A stretch of DNA of 28,273 bases from Lachnospiraceae bacterium (GTDB taxonomy: Bacteria; Bacillota; Clostridia; Lachnospirales; Lachnospiraceae). The stretch lies in assembly GCA_900766915.1 (NCBI GenBank), contig CAAFXE010000235.1, forward strand, positions 1-28,273, given 5' to 3'. This document shows positions 15,079 through 22,160 of the stretch, one piece after another. The notes beneath the pieces were generated by a model that was not told where the DNA came from, searched no databases, and saw nothing but the letters and a program-made list of their open reading frames with translations. Each line of letters opens with the position of its first letter. The first letter of the stretch is position 1. A program made the position numbers and the translations under genes.

Positions 15079-16731
15079 ATGGCAAGAACAGCGAGAAGAT
15101 ATGAGAAAAGGACAGCAAAGAAAAGTTATCAGGTTCCAGTATACATGGCTGCGATTTATGCCAGATTATCCGTAGATACAGATGAAAGAAAGTCAGAATC
15201 TATTGAAACGCAGGTGACGCTGATCAAAGAGTTTATTGGCAGGCACAATGCGGAAACAGATAAAGAGTATGAATTGGTTGTGTATGATATTTATTCCGAT
15301 CTGGGAAAAACCGGAACTAATTTTGAGAGAGCTGGATTTGAACGGATGATGGATGATGTCAGAGCAGGAAAAGTAAACTGTATTCTTGTGAAAGATTTTT
15401 CCAGATTTGGAAGGAATTATATAGAAACAGGAAATTATTTGGAAAAGATATTGCCTTTTATGAAAGTGCGTTTTATTTCTGTATGCGACCACTATGATTC
15501 ATTCGCACCGGATGCGAAAAATCAGGAGTTATCTATGAATATCAAGAATCTGGTAAATGATGCCTATGCAAAGGACATTTCCGCAAAGGAACGGGCAGCA
15601 AAGAGAATGGCACAGAAAAATGGGGAATATGTTGGAGCAACAGCTCCTTATGGTTATCGCTGTGAGAAGGTCGATGGGATTTATAAATTAATCAAAGAAC
15701 CACAAGCAGCAAAGATTGTACAACGGATTTTTGAAGAATACGCTTCCGGCATAGAAATTCAGCAGATTATAGATGGATTGTTTGAAGACGGAGTACATCG
15801 TATCTCTGATTATAATCATTATCATCATGTGTACTGGCAGGAGGGAGAAACTTTGCACCAGTGGGGAAATTCCTCTGTTCGTGCGGTGCTGAACAGGAAT
15901 AACTATTATGGCGATCTGGTTCAGCGAAAATACGAATCCAGGTTTGCAAAAGGTGGAAAATGGTGTGATGTGCTGGATGAAAGTCAATGGATTATTACAC
16001 CAAATGCCCATGAACCTCTTATCAGCAGAGAACTGTTTGAAAAGGCACAGATCCGGTTAAAAGCGGCACAGGAAGCTAGAAGCACAGTAGTAGGCTGGGA
16101 AGACGATGAAAGAGCTTTTTACAATGTGTTTTATTGCGGTGACTGTAAGCGGAAAATGTGTACAAGGAGATCAAGAGGCAGTGTGTTTTACTTTTGCAAT
16201 GCAGCTCAGTATCGGGATGAAAGAAAATGCAGTCACAAATCTATTTCAGAAAATAAGTTACAGAAAATCGTTCGCTCAGAGCTGACCAGACAAATGCAAT
16301 TAGCTGGATTTAGGAAAAAAGATATGTCGGCAATGAGTAATGATATATTTTCGGCTAAGATTTTGGAAATTCAAAATGAAATAAAAAAGCTGGACGAAGA
16401 GGTGGAACAACGATCTGAAAAACTTGCTCAGGCATTTATGCAATATAAGGATGAAAAACTTTCCAGAGAAAATTATATGGAAATGCGAGAAGAACGTAAC
16501 AACTGGAAAATGTTCTGTGAAGAAAGAAAAGAAGCATTGGAACAGACTATCCGAAAATTGCAAAAACAACAAAAAGGAGAAACAAGATTTTTGCGAAGTC
16601 TGCTGAATCTGGAAGGAACAACAAGAATCAATGCGGAGCTTGCAGAAGCGTTGATTGAAAGCATGTATCTGTATGGTGATGGCAGACTGGAAATCAATTT
16701 TCGGTTTAAGGGGGCAATAGAACATGAGTAA
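15079..16731 (+). CDS. Large serine recombinase 2
   Basis: A 550-residue protein starting at the base after the stop of recombinase 1, with AGAGGTGGG overlapping the end of that gene. Motifs: YARLS with likely nucleophile Ser31, ESIETQVTLIKEF, VKDFSRFGRNYIETGNYLEKI, and YAKDISAKERAAKRMAQKNGEY at the domain join. A zinc ribbon is near residue 353 (CGDCKRKM ... CNAAQYRDERKC), followed by a long coiled coil. The last 8 bases overlap recombinase 3. It resembles its two neighbours throughout but is clearly diverged, so the triplet is not a recent tandem copy. Confidence 0.93.
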   Translation: MARTARRYEKRTAKKSYQVPVYMAAIYARLSVDTDERKSESIETQVTLIKEFIGRHNAETDKEYELVVYDIYSDLGKTGTNFERAGFERMMDDVRAGKVNCILVKDFSRFGRNYIETGNYLEKILPFMKVRFISVCDHYDSFAPDAKNQELSMNIKNLVNDAYAKDISAKERAAKRMAQKNGEYVGATAPYGYRCEKVDGIYKLIKEPQAAKIVQRIFEEYASGIEIQQIIDGLFEDGVHRISDYNHYHHVYWQEGETLHQWGNSSVRAVLNRNNYYGDLVQRKYESRFAKGGKWCDVLDESQWIITPNAHEPLISRELFEKAQIRLKAAQEARSTVVGWEDDERAFYNVFYCGDCKRKMCTRRSRGSVFYFCNAAQYRDERKCSHKSISENKLQKIVRSELTRQMQLAGFRKKDMSAMSNDIFSAKILEIQNEIKKLDEEVEQRSEKLAQAFMQYKDEKLSRENYMEMREERNNWKMFCEERKEALEQTIRKLQKQQKGETRFLRSLLNLEGTTRINAELAEALIESMYLYGDGRLEINFRFKGAIEHE

Positions 16732-18286
16732 TCAGAAAATGCTTATCGGATACTATCGCCTTTCGCTGGAAGATGGTTCTGCAGGAGAAAGTAACAGTAT
16801 CATCAATCAGAGAAAACTGGTGAAAGATTATATTTCTCATATTCCGGAATTGTCTGAACTGCCTTTTCAGGAGTTTTATGATGATGGTTATTCTGGTTCC
16901 AGTATGGAACGACCTGGAATACAACGGGTTCTGGAAATGGCAAGAAATGAGCAGGTGCAATGTATTGTTGTAAAAGATTTTTCACGTTTTTCCAGAGACT
17001 ATATTGAAATGGGAACGTATCTGGAGCAGATTTTCCCATTCTTGGGAATAAGATTTATCTCTGTTTCCGATCATTATGATTCCAAGGATTATAAAGGAAA
17101 AAGTTCTGACATTGAAGTGCAGTTTAAAGGTTTGATCGCAGATTTTTATGTGAAAGATCAGTCCGTTAAGGTGAAATCAGCAGTCAGTACAAAAAGAAGT
17201 GACGGGGAGTATTGCTGTGGCTCTGCACCTTATGGCTACCGGATAAATCCAGAGAACAAAAAAGAACTGTTGATTGTGGAAGAAGAAGCGGAGATTATCC
17301 GCATAGTATTTGAACTGACGAATCAGCGGTATTCAAAGCTGGATATTTGCAGGCTATTTAACGAAGAAGGCGTTCCTACACCATTGCAGTCTATGAGCAG
17401 GCGACAGAAATCTGACAGTAAGAAAGCATCGTCAAGAGGCTTACAATGGACAAGTGATATGGTGCGAAAGATTCTGAATGATAAGAACTATATCGGCTGT
17501 ATGGTCTATGGAAAAACCAAAATCCCAGATCCTGGAACAGGAAAAGAAGTGCCTGTGCCACGAAGTAAATGGAAAGTGTTGGAAAATCACCATGAACCAA
17601 TCGTATCAAAAGAAAGCTTTGAGAAAGCACAGTCCTTGCAGATCAGATATAACAAAAAGAGTAAATTCAATAAGGACACCACTTTGTTAAGTGGGTATTT
17701 GAAATGCGGAAATTGCAGAAGAAACCTGACCGGTAGCAATCGGGTACATGGTCATATCCTGTATAGCTGTGCATATAGCCAGGGAAAAGAAGATACAGGG
17801 TGCTTTGCCGGAAAAGCCGATGACAAAATGCTGGAGTATATGGTGCTGACAGAAATAAAGGCATACTTACGCCAGAATATCAGCCAGGAACAGATGCAGC
17901 AATCCATGAGAAAACAGCATGAAGATAATATCGAAGCATACAAGGCTGAATGTGTTGATTGCGGAAGACGACAGGGGCAGATCAAGGCTCAGAACCAACA
18001 GAACTATGAGAAGTATCATGAAGGGCAGATGAGCCGGGAAGAGTTCCTGAGTGAAAAGAAGCAGCTAGAGGAAGAAAGAGAGCGTCTGGAAAGACGAAAG
18101 AAGAAACTGGAAGAATTGATCAACGGAGAGAAAGAAATCTTGATGAAGAAGAATATTCCGGTGGAGCAGATGATGGAGTATCTGGGGTATGAGAAGTTGA
18201 CAGAGGAGATGCTTGAAAAGTATGTGGATGGGATATATGTGTATGATGACGGACGAGTGGAGGTGGAGTGGAAAGCACTTGCCTGA
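16724..18286 (+). CDS. Large serine recombinase 3
   Basis: A 520-residue protein; the ATG lies inside the last codons of recombinase 2. Motifs: YYRLS with likely nucleophile Ser14, ESNSIINQRKLV, DDGYSGSSMERPGI, VKDFSRFSRDYIEMGTYLEQI. A zinc ribbon begins near residue 326 (CGNCRRNL ... CAYSQGKEDTGC), and a coiled coil (EEERERLERRKKKLEEL) lies near the end. All three recombinases keep the catalytic Ser and Arg context, so all may be active. The att-like repeats start two bases after its stop codon. Confidence 0.93.
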   Translation: MSNQKMLIGYYRLSLEDGSAGESNSIINQRKLVKDYISHIPELSELPFQEFYDDGYSGSSMERPGIQRVLEMARNEQVQCIVVKDFSRFSRDYIEMGTYLEQIFPFLGIRFISVSDHYDSKDYKGKSSDIEVQFKGLIADFYVKDQSVKVKSAVSTKRSDGEYCCGSAPYGYRINPENKKELLIVEEEAEIIRIVFELTNQRYSKLDICRLFNEEGVPTPLQSMSRRQKSDSKKASSRGLQWTSDMVRKILNDKNYIGCMVYGKTKIPDPGTGKEVPVPRSKWKVLENHHEPIVSKESFEKAQSLQIRYNKKSKFNKDTTLLSGYLKCGNCRRNLTGSNRVHGHILYSCAYSQGKEDTGCFAGKADDKMLEYMVLTEIKAYLRQNISQEQMQQSMRKQHEDNIEAYKAECVDCGRRQGQIKAQNQQNYEKYHEGQMSREEFLSEKKQLEEERERLERRKKKLEELINGEKEILMKKNIPVEQMMEYLGYEKLTEEMLEKYVDGIYVYDDGRVEVEWKALA

Positions 18287-18287
18287 T

Positions 18288-18460
18288 TTTGTAGCAATAA
18301 TGTAACGTTCGCTACTATATGATTTGTAGCAATAACGTTACATCCGCCCCACTGATTTTATGACAACAATATAACGTCCTCCATTCAAAAACAACGGTTT
18401 TATGGGAAAAATCGAAGGAAAAAAGGTCAAAAAGTTTGTAGCAATGACTTGACATCCTCG
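18288..18460. repeat. Array of degenerate repeats, candidate att region
   Basis: Copies of TTTGTAGCAATAA plus a variable GT(A/T)AC-like tail start at 18288, 18323 and 18435, with a weaker copy (TTTTATGACAACAATATAAC) at 18357. The first three are spaced 34-35 bases apart. A further copy (TTGTAGCAATAACTTGACA) is at 28076-28094. The position directly behind the recombinase operon suggests recombination sites or traces of repeated insertion at one target. No gene is visible between 18287 and 18515. Confidence 0.55.
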
Positions 18461-18628
18461 GGGGCACTGTGTGTAAGTGACAGCCTGCCGATATAATTAC
18501 CCTTATGTGAAAAGATTGAATAAACGTAGGATCTGTGCTATGATTTTTTGTGCAACATAATTCATTGTCAGGTGTCGGATTACTCATAGAGTATTCCGGT
18601 GAAAAGGGAAACAGGTGAAAATCCTGTA
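18435..18628 (+). repeat. Direct repeat, copy 1 (promoter plus first part of riboswitch)
   Basis: This stretch recurs at 28075-28273. The last 79 bases (18550-18628 and 28195-28273) are identical, while the part before them differs by scattered changes and small indels. Confidence 0.85.
18516..18544 (+). promoter_or_regulatory. Sigma-A promoter of the cobalamin-riboswitch operon
   Basis: TTGAAT (18516-18521), 17-bp spacer and TATGAT (18539-18544). The same boxes and the same spacing are kept in the second copy at 28162-28190 although the spacer sequence has changed, which supports function. Confidence 0.75.
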
Positions 18629-18730
18629 CGAACTCGTCACCGTAATTAGGGAGCATCAGCGATGACATCACTGGGAAACTGGGAAGATAGCGAAATGCAA
18701 CGATCTATAAGCCGGGAGACCTGCCTGATG
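18566..18730 (+). ncRNA. Cobalamin (B12) riboswitch aptamer
   Basis: Core elements are in the expected order: AAAGGGAAACAGGTGAAAATCC near 18602-18625, ACTGGGAAACTGGGAAG near 18670-18686, and the B12 box AAGCCGGGAGACCTGCC near 18709-18725. TCAGG (18568-18572) and CCTGA (18724-18728) close the P1 stem. There is no terminator hairpin in the 44 bases between the aptamer and the first start codon, so control is probably at translation. Corrinoid binding would shut off the DUF4430-ECF-CbiR operon. Confidence 0.92.
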
Positions 18731-18773
18731 ATTGAACAAACAAAATCCGAACGAGGAAAAGGAGAAGAAAGAA

Positions 18774-19196
18774 ATGAAACACACAAGAAAACTATTGATT
18801 TTCATGCTTTGCGCAATCATGGTGCTGGGCATGGCAGGATGCAGCAAAAAAGAGGATACAGCAGTATCCACAGAGACCGTCTATGAAGATGGAGCAGTGC
18901 TTGGAGAAGGAAGTAAAGAATTTGCTTTTTTAATTGTAAATACGCAAGGCGAAGAGGTGAACCTTGAAATCCATACCGACAAGGAAAATGTCGGAGAAGC
19001 ACTTGAGGAGCTTGGATTGATCGCAGGAGATGAAAGTGACTATGGCCTCTATGTAAAAACTGTCAATGGTGAGACTGTAGATTACGATCAGGATGGAAAA
19101 TATTGGGCATTCTATGTGAATGGAGAATATGCAATGACAAGTGTTGATGCCACAGCGATTGCAGAAGGAGATTCCTACGCATTTAAGGTGGAATAA
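18774..19196 (+). CDS. DUF4430 (transcobalamin-like) lipoprotein
   Basis: A 140-residue protein. ATG 18774 is chosen because GGAAAAGGAG precedes it; a TTG at 18732 is in frame but falls at the riboswitch edge. Residues 1-21 are a lipoprotein signal (KHTRKLLIFMLCAIMVLG, lipobox MAGC). The rest is a DUF4430 domain, related to the C-terminal domain of transcobalamin, with YWAFYVNGEYAMTSVDA and GDSYAFKVE near the end. As first gene behind a B12 riboswitch and next to an ECF S component, it is best read as a surface corrinoid-binding or corrinoid-handing protein. Binding itself is inferred. Confidence 0.85.
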   Translation: MKHTRKLLIFMLCAIMVLGMAGCSKKEDTAVSTETVYEDGAVLGEGSKEFAFLIVNTQGEEVNLEIHTDKENVGEALEELGLIAGDESDYGLYVKTVNGETVDYDQDGKYWAFYVNGEYAMTSVDATAIAEGDSYAFKVE

Positions 19197-19198
19197 TC

Positions 19199-19720
19199 GT
19201 GAAGCTGAAAACAAAAGAAATAGCAGTCTTTGCCATGTTAGGTGCTCTCATGTATATTTCCAAACTGATTATGGAAGTAGCACCAAACGTACATTTATTG
19301 GTAACCTTTGTGATTGCATTTACACTGGTATACGGAAAAAAAGCATTATATCCAATCTATGTATACGTGCTGCTGAATGGCATATTCGCAGGGTTTGCCA
19401 CATGGTGGATTCCCTATCTATATATATGGACGGTTCTCTGGGGTGTGGTGATGCTGCTTCCAAAGAAAATTCCCCAAAAAATCCGTCCCCTGGTTTACAT
19501 GTGCGTCTGTGCTGCCCATGGATTTTTATTCGGCACGCTTTACGCACCGGCACAGGCAATTTTATTTGGCCTGAATTTTGAAGGCATGGTGGCCTGGATC
19601 ATTGCCGGGCTTCCCTGGGATTTTGTACACGGAGTCAGTAACTTTTTCTGCGGAATCCTGATCATGCCCATTGTCCGCATCTTAAGAATTGCAGAGCAGG
19701 GGACGATACATAACTCATAA
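19199..19720 (+). CDS. ECF transporter S component, predicted corrinoid-specific
   Basis: A 173-residue protein starting at GTG, two bases after the DUF4430 stop and with AAGGTGGAA as ribosome binding site. The N-terminus (KLKTKEIAVFAMLGALMYISK) has the AxxAxxxAL-type motif by which S components dock to EcfT, and five or six hydrophobic spans follow. No EcfA or EcfT gene is present, so it must use a shared energizing module encoded elsewhere. The riboswitch and the neighbours point to a cobalamin or cobalamin-precursor substrate, as predicted for CblT-type S components. The specific subtype is inference. Confidence 0.8.
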   Translation: MKLKTKEIAVFAMLGALMYISKLIMEVAPNVHLLVTFVIAFTLVYGKKALYPIYVYVLLNGIFAGFATWWIPYLYIWTVLWGVVMLLPKKIPQKIRPLVYMCVCAAHGFLFGTLYAPAQAILFGLNFEGMVAWIIAGLPWDFVHGVSNFFCGILIMPIVRILRIAEQGTIHNS

Positions 19721-19737
19721 GGATAAGAGTAGAGACA

Positions 19738-20700
19738 TTGAAAACATTGTTTAATATTACAACCAGTGAAGATGACCTGCAAAGATATGAAAGTGCAGAA
19801 GACTTTGAAACCATGCTGGAGAATTTTGACGGCGTGGAATTAATGTACTTCGGAGAAGACAAGGACCACAGGATACCGAAAGAACGTGTTGTGGGGCTTC
19901 ATATGCATTTTTTCCCGTTCTGGCTTGACTTCTGGAAAGGAAATGAAAAAGCACTTTTTAACGAGTTTGATAACAAGGAAACATGGGAACAATACTATGG
20001 TGGTTCTGACCGGGAAACGATTGTAAGACGTTATCAGAAGGAATTGAAATATGCCCACCAATATGGTGTGGAATATGTAGTTTTCCATGTATCGGAGGCA
20101 ACCATTGAAGAATCTTTTACATGGAAATACCATTATTCTGACGAAGAGGTTGTGGATGCTACTGCGGAGCTTCTGAATATGGTTTTTGAGAAAGAAGACG
20201 GTAACATTTGTCTCCTTCTTGAAAATTTATGGCAGCCGGGGTTACAGCTGACCCGCCCGGAGATCACCAAGCGGCTTCTTGAGCAGGTAAAATATCCCAA
20301 TAAAGGAATCATGCTGGATACAGGACATCTGCTTCATACGAATACGGGGATCAGAACTCAGGAAGAAGGAGTTGCTTATATTCACCAGATGCTGGATGGG
20401 CATGGAGATCTTTGCAGATATATCCGGGGAATACACTTAAATCAGTCTCTCACCGGAGAGTACTGCGAGAAAACAAAAAATCATCCGCCCAAGATGGGAA
20501 AGACTTTTTCGGAGCGGTACAATCAGATGTTTTTTCATGCTTATGCAGTAGACCGACATGAGCCATTTACCTGTCCAGAGGTGAAGAAAATGGTGGAGCG
20601 TATTGCACCGGAATATCTTACCTTTGAGTTTATTACAGCTGACAGAACACAGCATCGAATGTATCTTGAAAGACAGTTGGAGGCTCTTGGCAGAACTTAG
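19738..20700 (+). CDS. cbiR: AP-endonuclease-2-superfamily TIM barrel, probable CbiR corrinoid-remodelling hydrolase
   Basis: A 320-residue protein with TTG start after AAGGATAAG; the next in-frame ATG would remove the first barrel strand. Metal-ligand candidates of the xylose-isomerase-like TIM barrel are seen in order: H117 (VVFHVSE), E162 (LLLENLW), D194 and H197 (MLDTGHLLH), H233 (GIHLNQS), D272/H274 (VDRHEPF) and E297 (TFEF). CbiR, described from Akkermansia, belongs to this superfamily and removes the lower-ligand nucleotide of cobamides so that they can be rebuilt with a preferred ligand; homologues occur in Firmicutes and under corrinoid riboswitches. Third gene of this riboswitch operon, after lipoprotein and uptake genes, fits well. 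The function is inferred from fold plus context. Confidence 0.7.
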   Translation: MKTLFNITTSEDDLQRYESAEDFETMLENFDGVELMYFGEDKDHRIPKERVVGLHMHFFPFWLDFWKGNEKALFNEFDNKETWEQYYGGSDRETIVRRYQKELKYAHQYGVEYVVFHVSEATIEESFTWKYHYSDEEVVDATAELLNMVFEKEDGNICLLLENLWQPGLQLTRPEITKRLLEQVKYPNKGIMLDTGHLLHTNTGIRTQEEGVAYIHQMLDGHGDLCRYIRGIHLNQSLTGEYCEKTKNHPPKMGKTFSERYNQMFFHAYAVDRHEPFTCPEVKKMVERIAPEYLTFEFITADRTQHRMYLERQLEALGRT

Positions 20701-20820
20701 AGTATATATTCAAACACGAAGAAAAAAGGCACATCTGTTTAATCAGTTCCTTACTGAGCTTTCAATGCTTTAAAGTATGCTTATACGGAAAAATCCGTCG
20801 CATCCACGATTAAAGAATAG

Positions 20821-20952
20821 CAACAGACATCAGGAGAGTGTTCTTTAGGCTTTGACACCTTCGGACCTTTTAAACTCGTCGGGGGCATTGCAAAAGGCCA
20901 TCCTGATAAAGAGGAACTTGAGAATGCCGTGAGATTTTATAACGAATTGTAA
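20821..20952 (+). pseudogene. 3' remnant of a flavodoxin-family gene
   Basis: From a TAG at 20818 to TAA 20950-20952 the frame is open and ends GFDTFGPFKLVGGIAKGHPD, then KEELENAVRFYNEL. This looks like the C-terminus of flavodoxin-family proteins. No start, FMN loop or upstream part is present. The 120 bases before it (20701-20820) hold no gene that I can see. It is probably the tail of a deleted gene at a recombination junction. Confidence 0.5.
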
Positions 20953-20960
20953 AAAATGCC

Positions 20961-21500
20961 TTACGACATCGCTTTATTATGAATAGCACAAGTCAGATAA
21001 AACATATCAGCGATTTCATCGATTGTTTCTTTTTGAACGTTTTGCAGCCATATCAAAGCTGTGTTGTAGAGTGAACCAATATATATGTATAATTTATATT
21101 TCTCAACAGATTTATAAGCCATTGTTCCGGCAATTTCCTCGTGGAAGTGATTCAACATTTCCAATAAAATTGAACCATATCCGAAACGATGCAGGTCAAG
21201 CACCTGGGTGGCATATCGACTAAAGTATTCGAAACTTTTATATACATTCTCATAAGTGTAAAAATTATTTCCATCAAGTTGAATATTCTTACGAAAACTT
21301 TCTAAAATATCTGCTATCAGGGTAGTTATTACATTCTCTTTTGAGGCATAATTACGGTAAAATGAAGCCCGGGCAACACCAGCCTTGGAAATGATTTCGG
21401 AAATGGATATTTCTGAGATGCTTTTTTGATTTAGCAGATGTAATAACGCGGTAGTGATGCTTTCCTTGACTCTTCTATTGGCTTTCTTGCGTTTGTCCAT
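20961..21500 (-). CDS. TetR/AcrR family regulator, type A, copy 2
   Basis: A 179-residue protein. ATG 21500 has GAGGAG seven bases upstream; a TTG at 21506 is too close to it. The DNA-binding domain covers about residues 10-55: VKESITTALLHLLNQKSISEISISEI, then KAGVARASFYRNYASKENVI. Paralogue of the regulator at 4974 by motif and length, though clearly diverged in the ligand domain, so the two probably answer to different ligands or sites. It is divergent from the shortened PAP2-like gene, with a 28-bp palindrome between them. Its 3' end converges on the flavodoxin remnant. Confidence 0.88.
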   Translation of the reverse strand: MDKRKKANRRVKESITTALLHLLNQKSISEISISEIISKAGVARASFYRNYASKENVITTLIADILESFRKNIQLDGNNFYTYENVYKSFEYFSRYATQVLDLHRFGYGSILLEMLNHFHEEIAGTMAYKSVEKYKLYIYIGSLYNTALIWLQNVQKETIDEIADMFYLTCAIHNKAMS

Positions 21501-21603
21501 AAACAACTCCTCTATGATATGTGATATAATTTCATGTTTTTTGCATCAGGTGGATTCCTTGTTGCGGAACATTTTATGTGATACAATTGTTTCATATTTA
21601 TTA

Positions 21604-21631
21604 TATTGACAGAGAGTATTCTCTGTCAATA
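21604..21631. promoter_or_regulatory. 28-bp TetR-type operator palindrome
   Basis: Perfect 12-bp arms TATTGACAGAGA / TCTCTGTCAATA around GTAT. It is in the region between divergent TetR-A2 and the PAP2-like gene and includes a TTGACA that may be a -35 box. Size and place fit a TetR operator; the sequence differs from the one at 4894. Confidence 0.65.
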
Positions 21632-21658
21632 GTAGGTACATTTTTGCGTGATTATATT

Positions 21659-21937
21659 ATGAAAGAGGGATTATTCAGTGGAATCATGATGCTTGTGTTC
21701 AATAAGATGTTTCATTTAAAGGCAAGCGGACATGCCTGCGGCATTGTAGCACCGGTATTACTTTTTGCATATTTCAATATGTTTATACCTGCTGTGATTG
21801 GTGGATTGTTTGTTGTTCCGGTGTTAATATCAAGTCTTAAAACGAAGCGTCACACGATGCCGCAGCTCTTGGGAGGATGTATGATTTCGGCTGTGTGCCT
21901 TGTTATTACAAAATATTTCGGTATATTTATTTTCTGA
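21659..21937 (+). CDS. Short PAP2-like protein, copy 2, N-terminally truncated
   Basis: From ATG 21659 the protein has 92 residues and matches only the second half of the 190-residue protein at 11158: LKASGHACGI aligns with IRASGHACSS, and LKTKRHTMPQLLGG with LKRHTIKEYLAG, the PAP2-like histidine motifs. The frame is open from a GTG at 21578, but the operator palindrome lies inside that part and it shows no similarity, so I place the start later. No good ribosome binding site is seen at 21659. The first three spans of the family are missing, so this may be a non-functional remnant. Confidence 0.5.
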   Translation: MKEGLFSGIMMLVFNKMFHLKASGHACGIVAPVLLFAYFNMFIPAVIGGLFVVPVLISSLKTKRHTMPQLLGGCMISAVCLVITKYFGIFIF

Positions 21938-21939
21938 TG

Positions 21940-21967
21940 AAAAGCTGGTGACTGCCAGCTTTTTCTT
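21940..21967 (+). terminator. Intrinsic terminator after the truncated PAP2-like gene
   Basis: AAAGCTGG (21941-21948) and CCAGCTTT (21955-21962) with a 6-base loop, followed by TTCTTT. Confidence 0.85.
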
Positions 21968-22039
21968 TATGTAGTCTGCCACAGTAAATTTAAGAATCTC
22001 ATTTTATGATATGAGAATGGTATACGTTGAAAAATGATA

Positions 22040-22098
22040 AATAGACATTAAGATAGTGGTTGCCTAAAAATAGGACAAACAGGGGGAAGATGTCTATT
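22040..22098. promoter_or_regulatory. Wide inverted repeat upstream of the P-type ATPase
   Basis: AATAGACAT (22040-22048) and ATGTCTATT (22090-22098), perfect 9-bp arms 41 bases apart. They share the TAGACA/TGTCTA half-sites found before the PAP2-like gene at 11082. Possible two-site operator. Confidence 0.4.
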
Positions 22099-22160
22099 GT
22101 GATATATCCTAACGGCAATTAAAATGACTCGCATGAAAAATTGATTATTGAGGAATATTT

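Noticed and set aside
16300..16725. Long minus-strand open frame under recombinase 2
   Set aside because: It is Phe/Ser-rich, as expected for the complement of a Lys/Glu-rich coiled-coil gene, and has no ribosome binding site.
18288..18460. CRISPR array
   Set aside because: The repeats are short, degenerate and few, some gaps are irregular, and no cas genes are present.
18492..18497. TATAAT as the riboswitch promoter -10 box
   Set aside because: No -35 box lies at the right distance; TTGAAT-17-TATGAT at 18516-18544 is better and its spacing is kept in the second copy.
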